Origin: Siphonodentalium dalli
Taxonomy: Eukaryota > Mollusca > Scaphopoda > Gadilida > Siphonodentaliidae
Length of the DNA stretch: 64,000 nt
Assembly: GCA_032622095.1 (NCBI GenBank)
Contig: CP136063.1
Coordinates: 273,477,426-273,541,425 of the forward strand
Direction: 5' to 3'
The position numbers were made by a program, and so were the translations under genes. Of the stretch, positions 9,906-22,495 are shown piece after piece; the first letter of the stretch is position 1; each line of letters starts with the position of its first letter. The notes beneath the pieces are model-generated. The model worked only from the letters and a program-made list of their open reading frames with translations, did no database searches and was not told the origin of the DNA.

Positions 9906-12900
9906 CTTTATTTGTAACAAACCAGGAATAGACTAACTATGAGCGTTCTTTATTTGTAACATACCAGGAGTAAGACTAACAATGAGCGTTCTTTATATGT
10001 AACATACCAGTAATATACTATCGATCAACGCTCTTTATATGTAACACACCAGGAGTAAGGCTAACAATGAGCGTTCTTTATTTTTAACATACCAGGAATA
10101 AGATTAACAATGAGCGATCTTTATTTGTAACATACCATGCATTTTCTAACAAGGAACGCTCTTTATTGGTAATATACAATGAGTAGAGTAACAATGAACG
10201 CTCTTTATGTGTAATAAACCAGGAATAAGACTAACAATGCACGATCATTATTTGTAACATACCATGAATATACTAACAAGGAACGCTCTTTATTTGTAAC
10301 ATACCAGGAATATACTAACAATGAGCGTTCTTTATTGGTAACATACCAGGAGTAAGACTAACAATGAACGCTCTTTATTTAAAACATATCAGGAATAGAC
10401 TAACAATGAGCGTTCTTTATTTGTAACATACAAGGAGTAAGACTAACAATGAACGCTCTTTATTTGTAACAAACCAGGAATAGACTATATAACAATGAGC
10501 GTTATTTATTTGTAACAAACCAGGAATAGACTAACAATGAACGCTCTTTATTTGTAACATACCAGGAATAAGACTAACAATGAACGATCTTTATTTGTAA
10601 CATGCCATGAATATACTAACAAGGAACTCTCTTTATTTGTAACATACAATGATCAAGACTAACAATGAACGGTCTTTATTGGTAACAAACTATACATAGA
10701 CTAACAATGAACGCTCTTTATGTGTAACATACCAGGAATAAGACTACCAATGGACGTTCTTTGTCGGTTACATACCAGGAATAGACTAACAATAAACGCT
10801 CTTTGTTTGTAACATACCAGGAATAGACTAACAATGAACGCTCTTTATTTGTAACATACCAGGAATAAGACTAACAATGAATGATCTTTATTGGTAACAT
10901 ACCAGGAATAGACTAACAATGAACGCTCATTATTGGTTATTTACCAGGAGGTGACTAACAGAGAACGCTCTTTATTTGTAACATACCATGAATAAGACTA
11001 ACAATGGACGTTCTTTGTTGATTACATACCAGGAATAGACTAACAATGAACGCTCTTTATTTGTAACATACCAGGAATAGACTAACAATGAACGCTCTTT
11101 ATTTGTAACATACCAGGAATAGACTAACAATGGGTATTCTATATTGGTAACATACCAGGAGTAAGACTAACAATGAACGCTCTTTATTTATAACATACCA
11201 GGAATAGACTAACAATGAGCGTTCTTCATTTGTAACATACCAGGAGTAAGACTAACAATGAACGCTCTTTATTTTTAACATACCAGGAATAGACTATATA
11301 GCAATGAGCGTTCTTTATTTGTAACATACTAGGAATAGACTAACAATGAACGCTCTTTATTTGTAACATACCAGGAATAGACTAACAATGAACGTTCTTT
11401 ATTTGTAACATACCTGGAATAAGACTAACAATGGACGTTCTTTATTTGTAACATACCAGGAATAGACTAACAATGAGCGTTCTTTATTTGTAACATACCA
11501 GGAATAAGACTAGCAATGAACGTTCTGTATTTGTAACATACCAGGAATAGACTAGCAATGAACGCTCTTTATTTGTAACATACCAGGAATAGACTAACAA
11601 TGGACGTTCTTTATTTGTAACATACCAGGAATAGACTAACAATGGAGGTTCTTTATGTGTAACATACCAGGAATAGACTAACAATGAGCGTTCTTTATTT
11701 GTAACATACCAGGAATAAGACTAACAATGAACGATCTTTATTTGTAACATGCCATGAATATACTAACAAGGAACTCTCTTTATTTGTAACATACAATGAT
11801 CAAGACTAACAATGAACGGTCTTTATTGGTAACAAACTATACATAGACTAACAATGAACGCTCTTTATGTGTAACATACCAGGAATAAGACTACCAATGG
11901 ACGTTCTTTGTCGGTTACATACCAGGAATAGACTAACAATAAACGCTCTTTGTTTGTAACATACCAGGAATAGACTAACAATGAACGCTCTTTATTTGTA
12001 ACATACCAGGAATAAGACTAACAATGAATGATCTTTATTGGTAACATACCAGGAATAGACTAACAATGAACGCTCATTATTGGTTATTTACCAGGAGGTG
12101 ACTAACAGAGAACGCTCTTTATTTGTAACATACCATGAATAAGACTAACAATGGACGTTCTTTGTTGGTTACATACCAGGAATAGACTAACAATGAACGC
12201 TCTTTATTTGTAACATACCAGGAATAGACTAACAATGAACGCTCTTTATTTGTAACATACCAGGAATAGACTAACAATGGGTATTCTATATTGGTAACAT
12301 ACCAGGAGTAAGACTAACAATGAACGCTCTTTATTTATAACATACCAGGAATAGACTAACAATGAGCGTTCTTCATTTGTAACATACCAGGAGTAAGACT
12401 AACAATGAACGCTCTTTATTTTTAACATACCAGGAATAGACTATATAGCAATGAGCGTTCTTTATTTGTAACATACTAGGAATAGACTAACAATGAACGC
12501 TCTTTATTTGTAACATACCAGGAATAGACTAACAATGAACGTTCTTTATTTGTAACATACCTGGAATAAGACTAACAATGGACGTTCTTTATTTGTAACA
12601 TACCAGGAATAGACTAACAATGAGCGTTCTTTATTTGTAACATACCAGGAATAAGACTAGCAATGAACGTTCTGTATTTGTAACATACCAGGAATAGACT
12701 AGCAATGAACGCTCTTTATTTGTAACATACCAGGAATAGACTAACAATGGACGTTCTTTATTTGTAACATACCAGGAATAGACTAACAATGGAGGTTCTT
12801 TATGTGTAACATACCAGGAATAGACTAACAATGAGCGTTCTTTATTTGTAACATACCAGGAATAAGACCAACAATGGACGTTCTTTATTTGTAACATATC

Positions 12901-15900
12901 AGGAATAGACTATCAATGGACACTCTTTATTTGTAACGTACCAGGAATATACTAGCAATGAACGCTCTTTGTTTGTAATATACCATGAATAGACTAGCAA
13001 TGAACGCTTTTTATTTGTTACATACAAGTAATAGACTAAAAATGAGCGTTCGTTATTTGTAACATACCATGAATAGACTAACAATGAACGCTCTTTATTT
13101 GTAACATACCAGGAATAGACTAGCAATGAACGCTCTTTATGTGTAACATACCAGGAATATACTAACAATGATCGTTCGTTATTTGTAACATACCATGAAT
13201 ATACTAACAATGAGCGTTCTTTATTTGTAACATACCAGGAATAAACCAACAATGGACGTTCTTTGTTGGTTACATACCAGGAATAGATTAACAGTGAACG
13301 CTCTTTATTTGTAACATACCATGAATAAGACTAACAATGGACGTTCTTTGTTGGTTACATACCAGGAGTAAGACTATCAATGAGCGTTCTTTATTTGTAA
13401 CATACAAGGAATAGACTAACAATGAACGCTCTTTATTAGTAACATACCAGGAATAAGACTAACAATGAGCGTTCGCTATTTGTAACATACCAGGAATAAG
13501 ACTAACAATGAGCGTTCTTTATTTGTAACATACCATGACTAAGACTGACAATGAACGGTATTTATTGGTAACATACAATGAGTAGACTTACAATGAACGC
13601 TCTTTATGTGTAACATACCAGGAATAAGACTAACAATGAACGATCTTTATTTGTAACATACCATGAATATACTAACGTGGAACGCACTTTATTTCTAACA
13701 TACCATGACTAATACTAACAATGAACGGTCTTATTTTTAACATACAATGAGTAAGACTAACATTGAACGCTCTGTATTTGTAACATACCAGGCATAAGAC
13801 TAACATTGAACGCTCTGTATTTGTAACATACCAGGCATAAGACTAACAATGAACGATCTTTATTTGTAACATACCATGAATATACTAACAATGAACGCTT
13901 TTTATGTGTATCATACCAGGAATAAGACTAACAATGAACGCTCTTTATTTGTAACATACCATGAACAAGAATAACAATGGACGGTCTTTATTTGTAACAT
14001 ACCACGAATAGACTAACAATGAACGCTCTTCAATTGTAACATACCAGGAATAGACTAACAATGAACGCTCTTTATTTGTAACATACCAGGAATAGACTAA
14101 CAATGAACGCTCTTTATTTGTAACATACCAGGGATAGACCAACAATTAACGCTCTTTATTTGTAATATACCATGAATAGACTAACAATGAACGTTCTTTA
14201 TTTGTAACATACCATGAATAAACTAACAATGAACGTTCTTTATTTGTAACATACCAGGAATAAGACAAACAATGAACGCCTTTATTTGTAACATACCAGG
14301 AATAGTCTTACAATGAACGCTCTTTATTTGTAACATAACATGAATAGACTAGCAATGAACGCTCTTTATTAGTAACATACCAGGAATATAATAACAATGA
14401 ATGCTCTTTATTTGTAACATACCAGGAATAGACTAACAATGAACGCTCTTTATTTGGAACATACCATGAATAGACTAAAAATGAACGTTCTTTATTTGTA
14501 ACATACCAGGAATAGAGTAACAATGAACGCTCTTTATTTGTAACATACCAGGAATAGACTAACAATGAACGCTCTTTATTTGTAACTTACCAGGAATAGA
14601 CTAACAATGAACGTTCTTTATTTGTAACATACCAGGAATAGACTAACAATGAGCGTTCTTTATTTGTAGCATATTAGGAGTAAGACTAACAATGAAAGTT
14701 CTTTATTTTTAACATACAATGAGTCAGACTAACAATGCACGCTCTATATTTGTAACATACCAGGCATAAGACTAACAATGAACGATCTTTATTTGTAACA
14801 TACCATGAATACATTAACAATGAACGCTTTTTATGTGTATCATACCAGGAATAAGACTAACAATGAACGCTCTTTATTTGTAACATACCATGAATAAGAA
14901 TAACAATGGACGGTCTTTATTTGTAACATACCACGAATAGACTAACAATGAACGCTCTTTAATTGTAACATACCAGGAATAGACTAACAATGAACGCTCT
15001 TTATTTGTAACATACCAGGAATAGACTAACAATGAACGCTCTTTATTTGTAACATACCAGGGATAGACTAACAATTTACGCTCTTTATTTGTAATATACC
15101 ATGAATAGACTAACAATGAACGTTCTTTATTTGTAACAAACCAGGAATAGACTAACTATGAGCGTTCTTTATTTGTAACATACCAGGAGTAAGACTAGCA
15201 ATGAACACTCTTTATTTGTAACATACCAGGAGTAAGACTAACAATGAGCGTTCTTTATATGTAACATACCAGTAATATACTATCTATCAACGCTCTTTAT
15301 ATGTAACATACCAGGAGTAAGGCTAACAATGAGCGTTCTTTATTTTTAACATACCAGGAATAAGATTAACAATGAGCGATCTTTATTTGTAACATACCAT
15401 GAATGTTCTAACAAGGAACGCTCTTTATTGGTAATATACAATGAGTAGAGTAACAATGAACGCTCTTTATGTGTAATAAACCAGGAATAAGACTAACAAT
15501 GCACGATCATTATTTGTAACATACCATGAATATACTAACAAGGAACGCTCTTTATTTGTAACATACCAGGAATAGACTAACAATGAGCGTTCTTTATTGG
15601 TAACATACCAGGAGTAAGACTAACAATGAACGCTCTTTATTTAAAACATATCAGGAATAGACTAACAATGAGCGTTCTTTATTTGTAACATACAAGGAGT
15701 AAGATTAACAATGAACGCTCTTTATTTGTAACAGACCAGGAATAGACTATATAACAATGAGCGTTATTTATTTGTAACAAACCAGGAATAGACTAAAAAT
15801 GAACGCTCTTTATTTTTAACATACAATGTGTAAGACTAACAATGAACGCTCTTTATTTGTAACATACCAGGAATAAGACTAACAATGAACGGTCTTTATT

Positions 15901-17233
15901 TGTAACATGCCATGAATATACTAACAAGGAACGCTCTTTATTTGTAACATACAATGATCAAGACTAACAATGAACGGTCTTTATTGGTAACACACAATAC
16001 ATAGACTAACAATGAACGCTCTTTATGTGTAACATACCAGGAATAAGACTACCAATGGACGTTCTTTGTTGGTTACATACCAGGAATAGACTAACAATAA
16101 ACGCTCTTTGTTTGTAACATACCAGGAATAGACTAACAATGAACGCTCTTTATTTGTAACATACCAGGAATAAGACTAACAATGAATGATCTTTATTGGT
16201 AACATACCAGGAATAGACTAACAATGAACGCTCATTATTGGTTATTTACCAGGAGGTGACTAACAGAGAACGCTCTTTATTTGTAACATACCATGAATAA
16301 GACTAACAATGGACGTTCTTTGTTGGTTACATACCAGGAATAGACTAACAATGAACGCTCTTTATTTGTAACATACCAGGAATAAGACTAACAATGAGCG
16401 TTCTTTATTTGTAACATACCAGGAATAGACTAACAATGAACGCTCTTTATTTGTAACATACCAGGAATAGACTAACAATGGGCATTCTATATTGGTAACA
16501 TACCAGGAGTGAGACTAACAATGAACGCTCTTTATTTATAACATACCAGGAATAGACTAACAATGAGCATTCTGTGTTGGTTACATACCACGAATAAGAC
16601 GAGCAATGAACGCACTTTATTTGTAACATACCAGGAATAGATTAGCAATGAACGCTCTTTATTTGTAACATACCAGGAATAGACTAACAATGAACGCTCT
16701 GTATTTGTAACATACCAGGAATAGATAAACAATTAACGCTCTTTATTTGTAACATACCAGGAATAAGACTAACAATGAACGCTCATTATTGGTATGTGAA
16801 TGATCTTTATTTGTAACATACCATGATTAAGACTAACAATGGACGTACTTTGTTGGTTACATACCAGGAATAAGACAGGCAATGAACGCTCTTTATTTGT
16901 AACATACCATGAATAAGACTAGCAATGGACGTTCTTTGTTGGTTAAATACCAGGAATAAGACTAGCAATGAACGCTCTTTATTTGTAACATACCAGGAGT
17001 AAGACTAACAATGAACGCTCTTTATTGGTAACATACCAGGAGTAAGACTAACAATGGACGTTCTTTGTTGGTTACATACCAGGGATAAGACTAACAATGA
17101 ACGCTCTTTATTTGTAACATACCATGAATAAGACTAACAATGGACGTTCTTTGTTGGTTACATACCAGGAATAAGACTAGCAATGAACGCTCTTTATTTG
17201 TAACATATCAGGAGTAAGACTAACAATGAACGC
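9905..17233 (+). repeat. 7,329-bp tandem duplication, copy 2
   Basis: This is the adjacent copy of 2576-9904, with K at 10928, 12075 and 16232, M at 14669 and J at 16782, all 7,329 bp downstream of their partners. At the join near 9904-9918 the sequence passes from an 86-bp dimer zone straight into TTTGTAACAAACCAGG, the start of the block. At the far end (after about 17247) the dimer zone continues with TTTGTAACTTACCAAG instead, showing that the join at 9904 is the recombinant junction. Confidence 0.88.
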
Positions 17234-17470
17234 TCTTTATTTGTAACTTACCAAGAGTAAGACTAACAATGGACGTTCTTTGTTGGTTACATACCAGGGA
17301 TAAGACTAGCAATGAACGCTCTTTATTTGTAACATACCATGAATAAGACTAACAATGGACGTTCTTTGTTGGTTACATACCAGGAATAAGACTAGCAATG
17401 AACGCTCTTTATTTGTAACATATCAGGAGTAAGACTAACAATGAACGCTCTTTATTTGTAACATACCAGG
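16830..17470 (+). repeat. 86-bp dimer zone
   Basis: The same alternation of GAACGCTC/TTTGTAAC and GGACGTTC/TTGGTTAC monomers occurs here. The first part is the 7,329-bp partner of the zone at 9510-9905. It continues past the duplication end near 17233 with the TTTGTAACTTACCAAG variant, which belongs to the normal cycle. Confidence 0.8.
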
Positions 17471-19254
17471 AATAAGACTAACAATGAACGATCTTTATTT
17501 GTAACATGCCATGAATATACTAACAAGGAACGCTCTTTATTTGTAACATACAATGATCAAGACTAACAATGAACGGTCTTTATTGGTAACAAACAATACA
17601 TAGACTAACAATGAACGCTCTTTATGTGTAACATACCAGGAATAAGACTACCAATGGACGTTCTTTGTCGGTTACATACCAGGAATAGACTAACAATAAA
17701 CGCTCTTTGTTTGTAACATACCAGGAATAGACTAACAATGAACGCTCTTTATTTGTAACATACCAGGAATAAGACTAACAATGAATGATCTTTATTGGTA
17801 ACATACCAGGAATAGACTAACAATGAACGCTCATTATTGGTTATTTACCAGGAGGTGACTAACAGTGAACGCTCTTTATTTGTAACATACCATGAATAAG
17901 ACTAACAATGGACGTTCTTTGTTGGTTACATACCAGGAATAGACTAACAATGAACGCTCTTTATTTGTAACATACCAGGAATAAGACTAACAATGAGCGT
18001 TCTTTATTTGTAACATACCAGGAATAGACTAACAATGAACGCTCTTTATTTGTAACATACCAGGAATAGACTAACAATGGGCATTCTATATTGGTAACAT
18101 ACCAGGAGTAAGACTAACAGTGAACGCTCTTTATTTGTAACATACCAGGATTAGATTAGCAATGAACGCTCTTTATTTGTAACATACCAGGAATAGACAA
18201 ACAATGAACGCTCTGTATTTGTAACATACCAGGAATAGATAAACAATTAACGCTCTTTATTTGTAACATACCAGGAATAAGACTAACAATGAACGCTCAT
18301 TATTGGTATGTGAATGATCTTTATTTGTAACATACCATGAATAAGACTAACAATGGACGTACTTTGTTGGTTACATACCAGGAATAAGACAGGCAATGAA
18401 CGCTCTTTATTTGTAAGATACCATGAATAAGTCTAGCAATGGACGTTCTTTGTTGGTTAAATACCAGGAATAAGACTAGCAATGAACGCTCTTTATTTGT
18501 AACATACCAGGAGTAAGACTAACAATGAACGCTCTTTATTGGTAACATACCAGGAGTAAGACTAACAATGGACGTTCTTTGTTGGTTACATACCAGGGAT
18601 AAGACTAGCAATGAACGCTCTTTATTTGTAACATACCATGAATAAGACTAACAATGGACGTTCTTTGTTGGTTACAAACCAGGAATAAGACTAGCAATGA
18701 ACGCTCTTTATTTGTAACATATCAGGAGTAAGACTAACAATGAACGCTCTTTATTTGTAACTTACCAAGAGTAAGACTAACAATGGACGTTATTTGTTGT
18801 TTACATACCAGGGATAAGACTAGCAATGAACGCTCTTTATTTGTAACATGCAATGAATAAGACTAACAATTGACGTTCTTTGTTGGTTACATACCAGAAA
18901 TAAGACTAGCAATGAACGCTCTTTATTTTTAACATACCATGAATAAGACTAACAATGGACGTTCTTTGTTGGTTACATACCAGGATTAAGACTAGCAATG
19001 AACGCTCTTTATTTGTAACATACAATGAGTAAGACTAACTATGAACGCGCTTTATTTGTAACATACCAGGAATAAACCAACAATGGACGTTCTTTGTTGG
19101 TTACATACCAGGAATAGATTAACAGTGAACGCTCTTTATTTGTAACATACCATGAATAAGACTAACAATGGACGTTCTTTGTTGGTTACATACCAGGAGT
19201 AAGACTATCAATGAGCGTTCTTTATTTGTAACATACAAGGAATAGACTAACAAT
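17234..19254 (+). repeat. Partial cycle repeating the end of the 7,329-bp block
   Basis: K at 17832 lies 1,600 bp after K at 16232, and J at 18298 lies 1,516 bp after J at 16782. This stretch is therefore a shortened tandem repeat of the region before it, with about two monomers (84 bp) lost near 18120, where GTAAGACTAACAGTGAACG joins monomers that are separated elsewhere. From about 18352 to 19210 it is an 86-bp dimer zone with private variants such as TTGTTGTTTACATACC and AACATGCAATGAATAAG. Confidence 0.75.
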
Positions 19255-22200
19255 GAACGCTCTTTATTAGTAACATACCAGGAATAAGACTAACAATGAG
19301 CGTTCGCTATTTGTAACATACCAGGAATAAGACTAACAATGAGCGTTCTTTATTTGTAACATACCATGACTAAGACTGACAATGAACGGTATTTATTGGT
19401 AACATACAATGAGTAGACTTACAATGAACGCTCTTTATGTGTAACATACCAGGAATAAGACTAACAATGAACGATCTTTATTTGTAACATACCATGAATA
19501 TACTAACGTGGAACGCTCTTTATTTCTAACATACCATGACTAATACTAACAATGAACGGTCTTATTTTTAACATACAATGAGTAAGACTAACATTGAACG
19601 CTCTGTATTTGTAACATACCACGAATAGACTAACAATGAACGCTCTTCAATTGTAACATACCAGGAATAGACTAACAATGAACGCTCTTTATTTGTAACA
19701 TACCAGGAATAGACTAACAATGAACGCTCTTTATTTGTAACATACCAGGGATAGACCAACAATTAACGCTCTTTATTTGTAATATACCATGAATAGACTA
19801 ACAATGAACGTTCTTTATTTGTAACATACCATGAATAAACTAACAATGAACGTTCTTTATTTGTAACATACCAGGAATAAGACAAACAATGAACGCTCTT
19901 TATTTGTAACATACCAGGAATAGTCTTACAATGAACGCTCTTTATTTGTAACATAACATGAATAGACTAGCAATGAACGCTCTTTATTAGTAACATACCA
20001 GGAATATAATAACAATGAATGCTCTTTATTTGTAAGATACCAGGAATAGACTAACAATGAACGCTCTTTATTTGGAACATACCATGAATAGACTAAAAAT
20101 GAACGTTCTTTATTTGTAACATACCAGGAATAGAGTAACAATGAACGCTCTTTATTTGTAACATACCAGGAATAGACTAACAATGAACGCTCTTTATTTG
20201 TAACTTACCAGGAATAGACTAACAATGAACGTTCTTTATTTGTAACATACCATGAATAGACTAACAACGAACGCTCTTTATTTGTAACATACCAGGAATA
20301 GACTAGCAATGAACGCTCTTTATTTGTAACATACCAGGAATATACTAACAATGATCGTTCTTTATTTGTAACATACCATGAATATACTAGCAATGAGCGT
20401 TCTTTATTTGTAACATACCAGGAATAGACTAACAATGAACGCTCTTTATTTGTAACATACCAGGAATAGACTAACAATGAGCGTTCTTTATTTGTAACAT
20501 ACCAGGAATAGACTAACAATGAACGCTCTTTATTTGTAACATACCAGGAATAGACTAACAATGAGCATTCTGTGTTGGTTACATACCACGAATAAGACGA
20601 GCAATGAACGCACTTTATTTGTAACATACCAGGAATAGACTAACAATGAACGCTCTGTATTTGTAACATACCAGGAATAGATAAACAATTAACGCTCTTT
20701 ATTTGTAACATACCAGGAATAAGACTAACAATGAACGCTCATTATTGGTATGTGAATGATCTTTATTTGTAACATACCATGATTAAGACTAACAATGGAC
20801 GTACTTTGTTGGTTACATACCAGGAATAAGACAGGCAATGAACGCTCTTTATTTGTAACATACCATGAATAAGACTAGCAATGGACGTTCTTTGTTGGTT
20901 AAATACCAGGAATAAGACTAACAATGAGCGTTCGCTATTTGTAACATACCAGGGATAGACCAACAATTAACGCTCTTTATTTGTAATATACCATGAATAG
21001 ACTAACAATGAACGTTCTTTATTTGTAACATACCATGAATAAACTAACAATGAACGTTCTTTATTTGTAACATACCAGGAATAGAGTAACAATGAACGCT
21101 CTTTATTTGTAACATACCAGGAATAGACTAACAATGAACGCTCTTTATTTGGAACATACCATGAATAGACTAAAAATGAACGTTCTTTATTTGTAACATA
21201 ACAGGAATAGAGTAACAATGAACGCTCTTTATTTGTAACATACCAGGAATAGACTAACAATGAACGCTCTTTATTTGTAACTTACCAGGAATAGACTAAC
21301 AATGAACGTTCTTTATTTGTAACATACCAGGAATAGACTAACAATGAGCGTTCTTTATTTGTAGCATATTAGGAGTAAGACTAACAATGAAAGTTCTTTA
21401 TTTTTAACATACAATGAGTAAGACTAACAATGAACGCTCTATATTTGTAACATACCAGGCATAAGACTAACAATGAACGATCTTTATTTGTAACATACCA
21501 TGAATATATTAACAATGAACGCTTTTTATGTGTATCATACCAGGAATAAGACTAACAATGAACGCTCTTTATTTGTAACATACCATGAATAAGAATAACA
21601 ATGGACGGTCTGTATTTGTAACATACCACGAATAGACTAACAATGAACGCTCTTTAATTGTAACATACCAGGATTAATAACGCTGCACCAGCTCACAAAA
21701 GAAACCATCCAACAATAAAGACCAATGAACGCTCTTTATTTGTAACATACCAGGAATAGACTAACAATGAACGCTCTTTATTTGTAACATACCAGGGATA
21801 GACTAACAATTTACGCTCTTTATTTGTAATATACCATGAATAGACTAACAATGAACGTTCTTTATTTGTAACAAACCAGGAATAGACTAACTATGAGCGT
21901 TCTTTATTTGTAACATACCAGGAGTAAGACTAACAATGAGCGTTCTTTATATGTAACATACCAGTAATATACTATCGATCAACGCTCTTTATATGTAACA
22001 TACCAGGAGTAAGGCTAACAATGAGCGTTCTTTATTTTTAACATACCAGGAATAAGATTAACAATGAGCGATCTTTATTTGTAACATACCATGCATTTTC
22101 TAACAAGGAACGCTCTTTATTGGTAATATACAATGAGTAGAGTAACAATGAACGCTCTTTATGTGTAATAAACCAGGAATAAGACTAACAATGCACGATC

Positions 22201-22495
22201 ATTATTTGTAACATACCATGAATATACTAACAAGGAACGCTCTTTATTTGTAACATACCAGGAATAGACTAACAATGAGCGTTCTTTATTGGTAACATAC
22301 CAGGAGTAAGACTAACAATGAACGCTCTTTATTTAAAACATATCAGGAATAGACTAACAATGAGCGTTCTTTATTTGTAACATACAAGGAGTAAGACTAA
22401 CAATGAACGCTCTTTATTTGTAACAAACCAGGAATAGACTATATAACAATGAGCGTTATTTATTTGTAACAAACCAGGAATAGACTAACAATGAA
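19255..22495 (+). repeat. Higher-order block alpha, copy 2
   Basis: This is the partner of 58-3218. It keeps the two-monomer dimer segment at about 20800-20890 that copy 1 has lost, has M at 21364 and carries the second 50-base segment. A private change is TTTGTAAGATACC near 20036. After about 22495 it continues with TTTTTAACATACAATGTG, which copy 1 lacks. Confidence 0.85.
21674..21723. other. 50-base non-satellite segment, copy 2
   Basis: By direct comparison this is identical to 2391-2440 over all 50 bases, at an offset of exactly 19,283 bp, the same offset as the satellite around it. It therefore arrived by duplication of the whole block, not by a second independent insertion. Confidence 0.82.
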
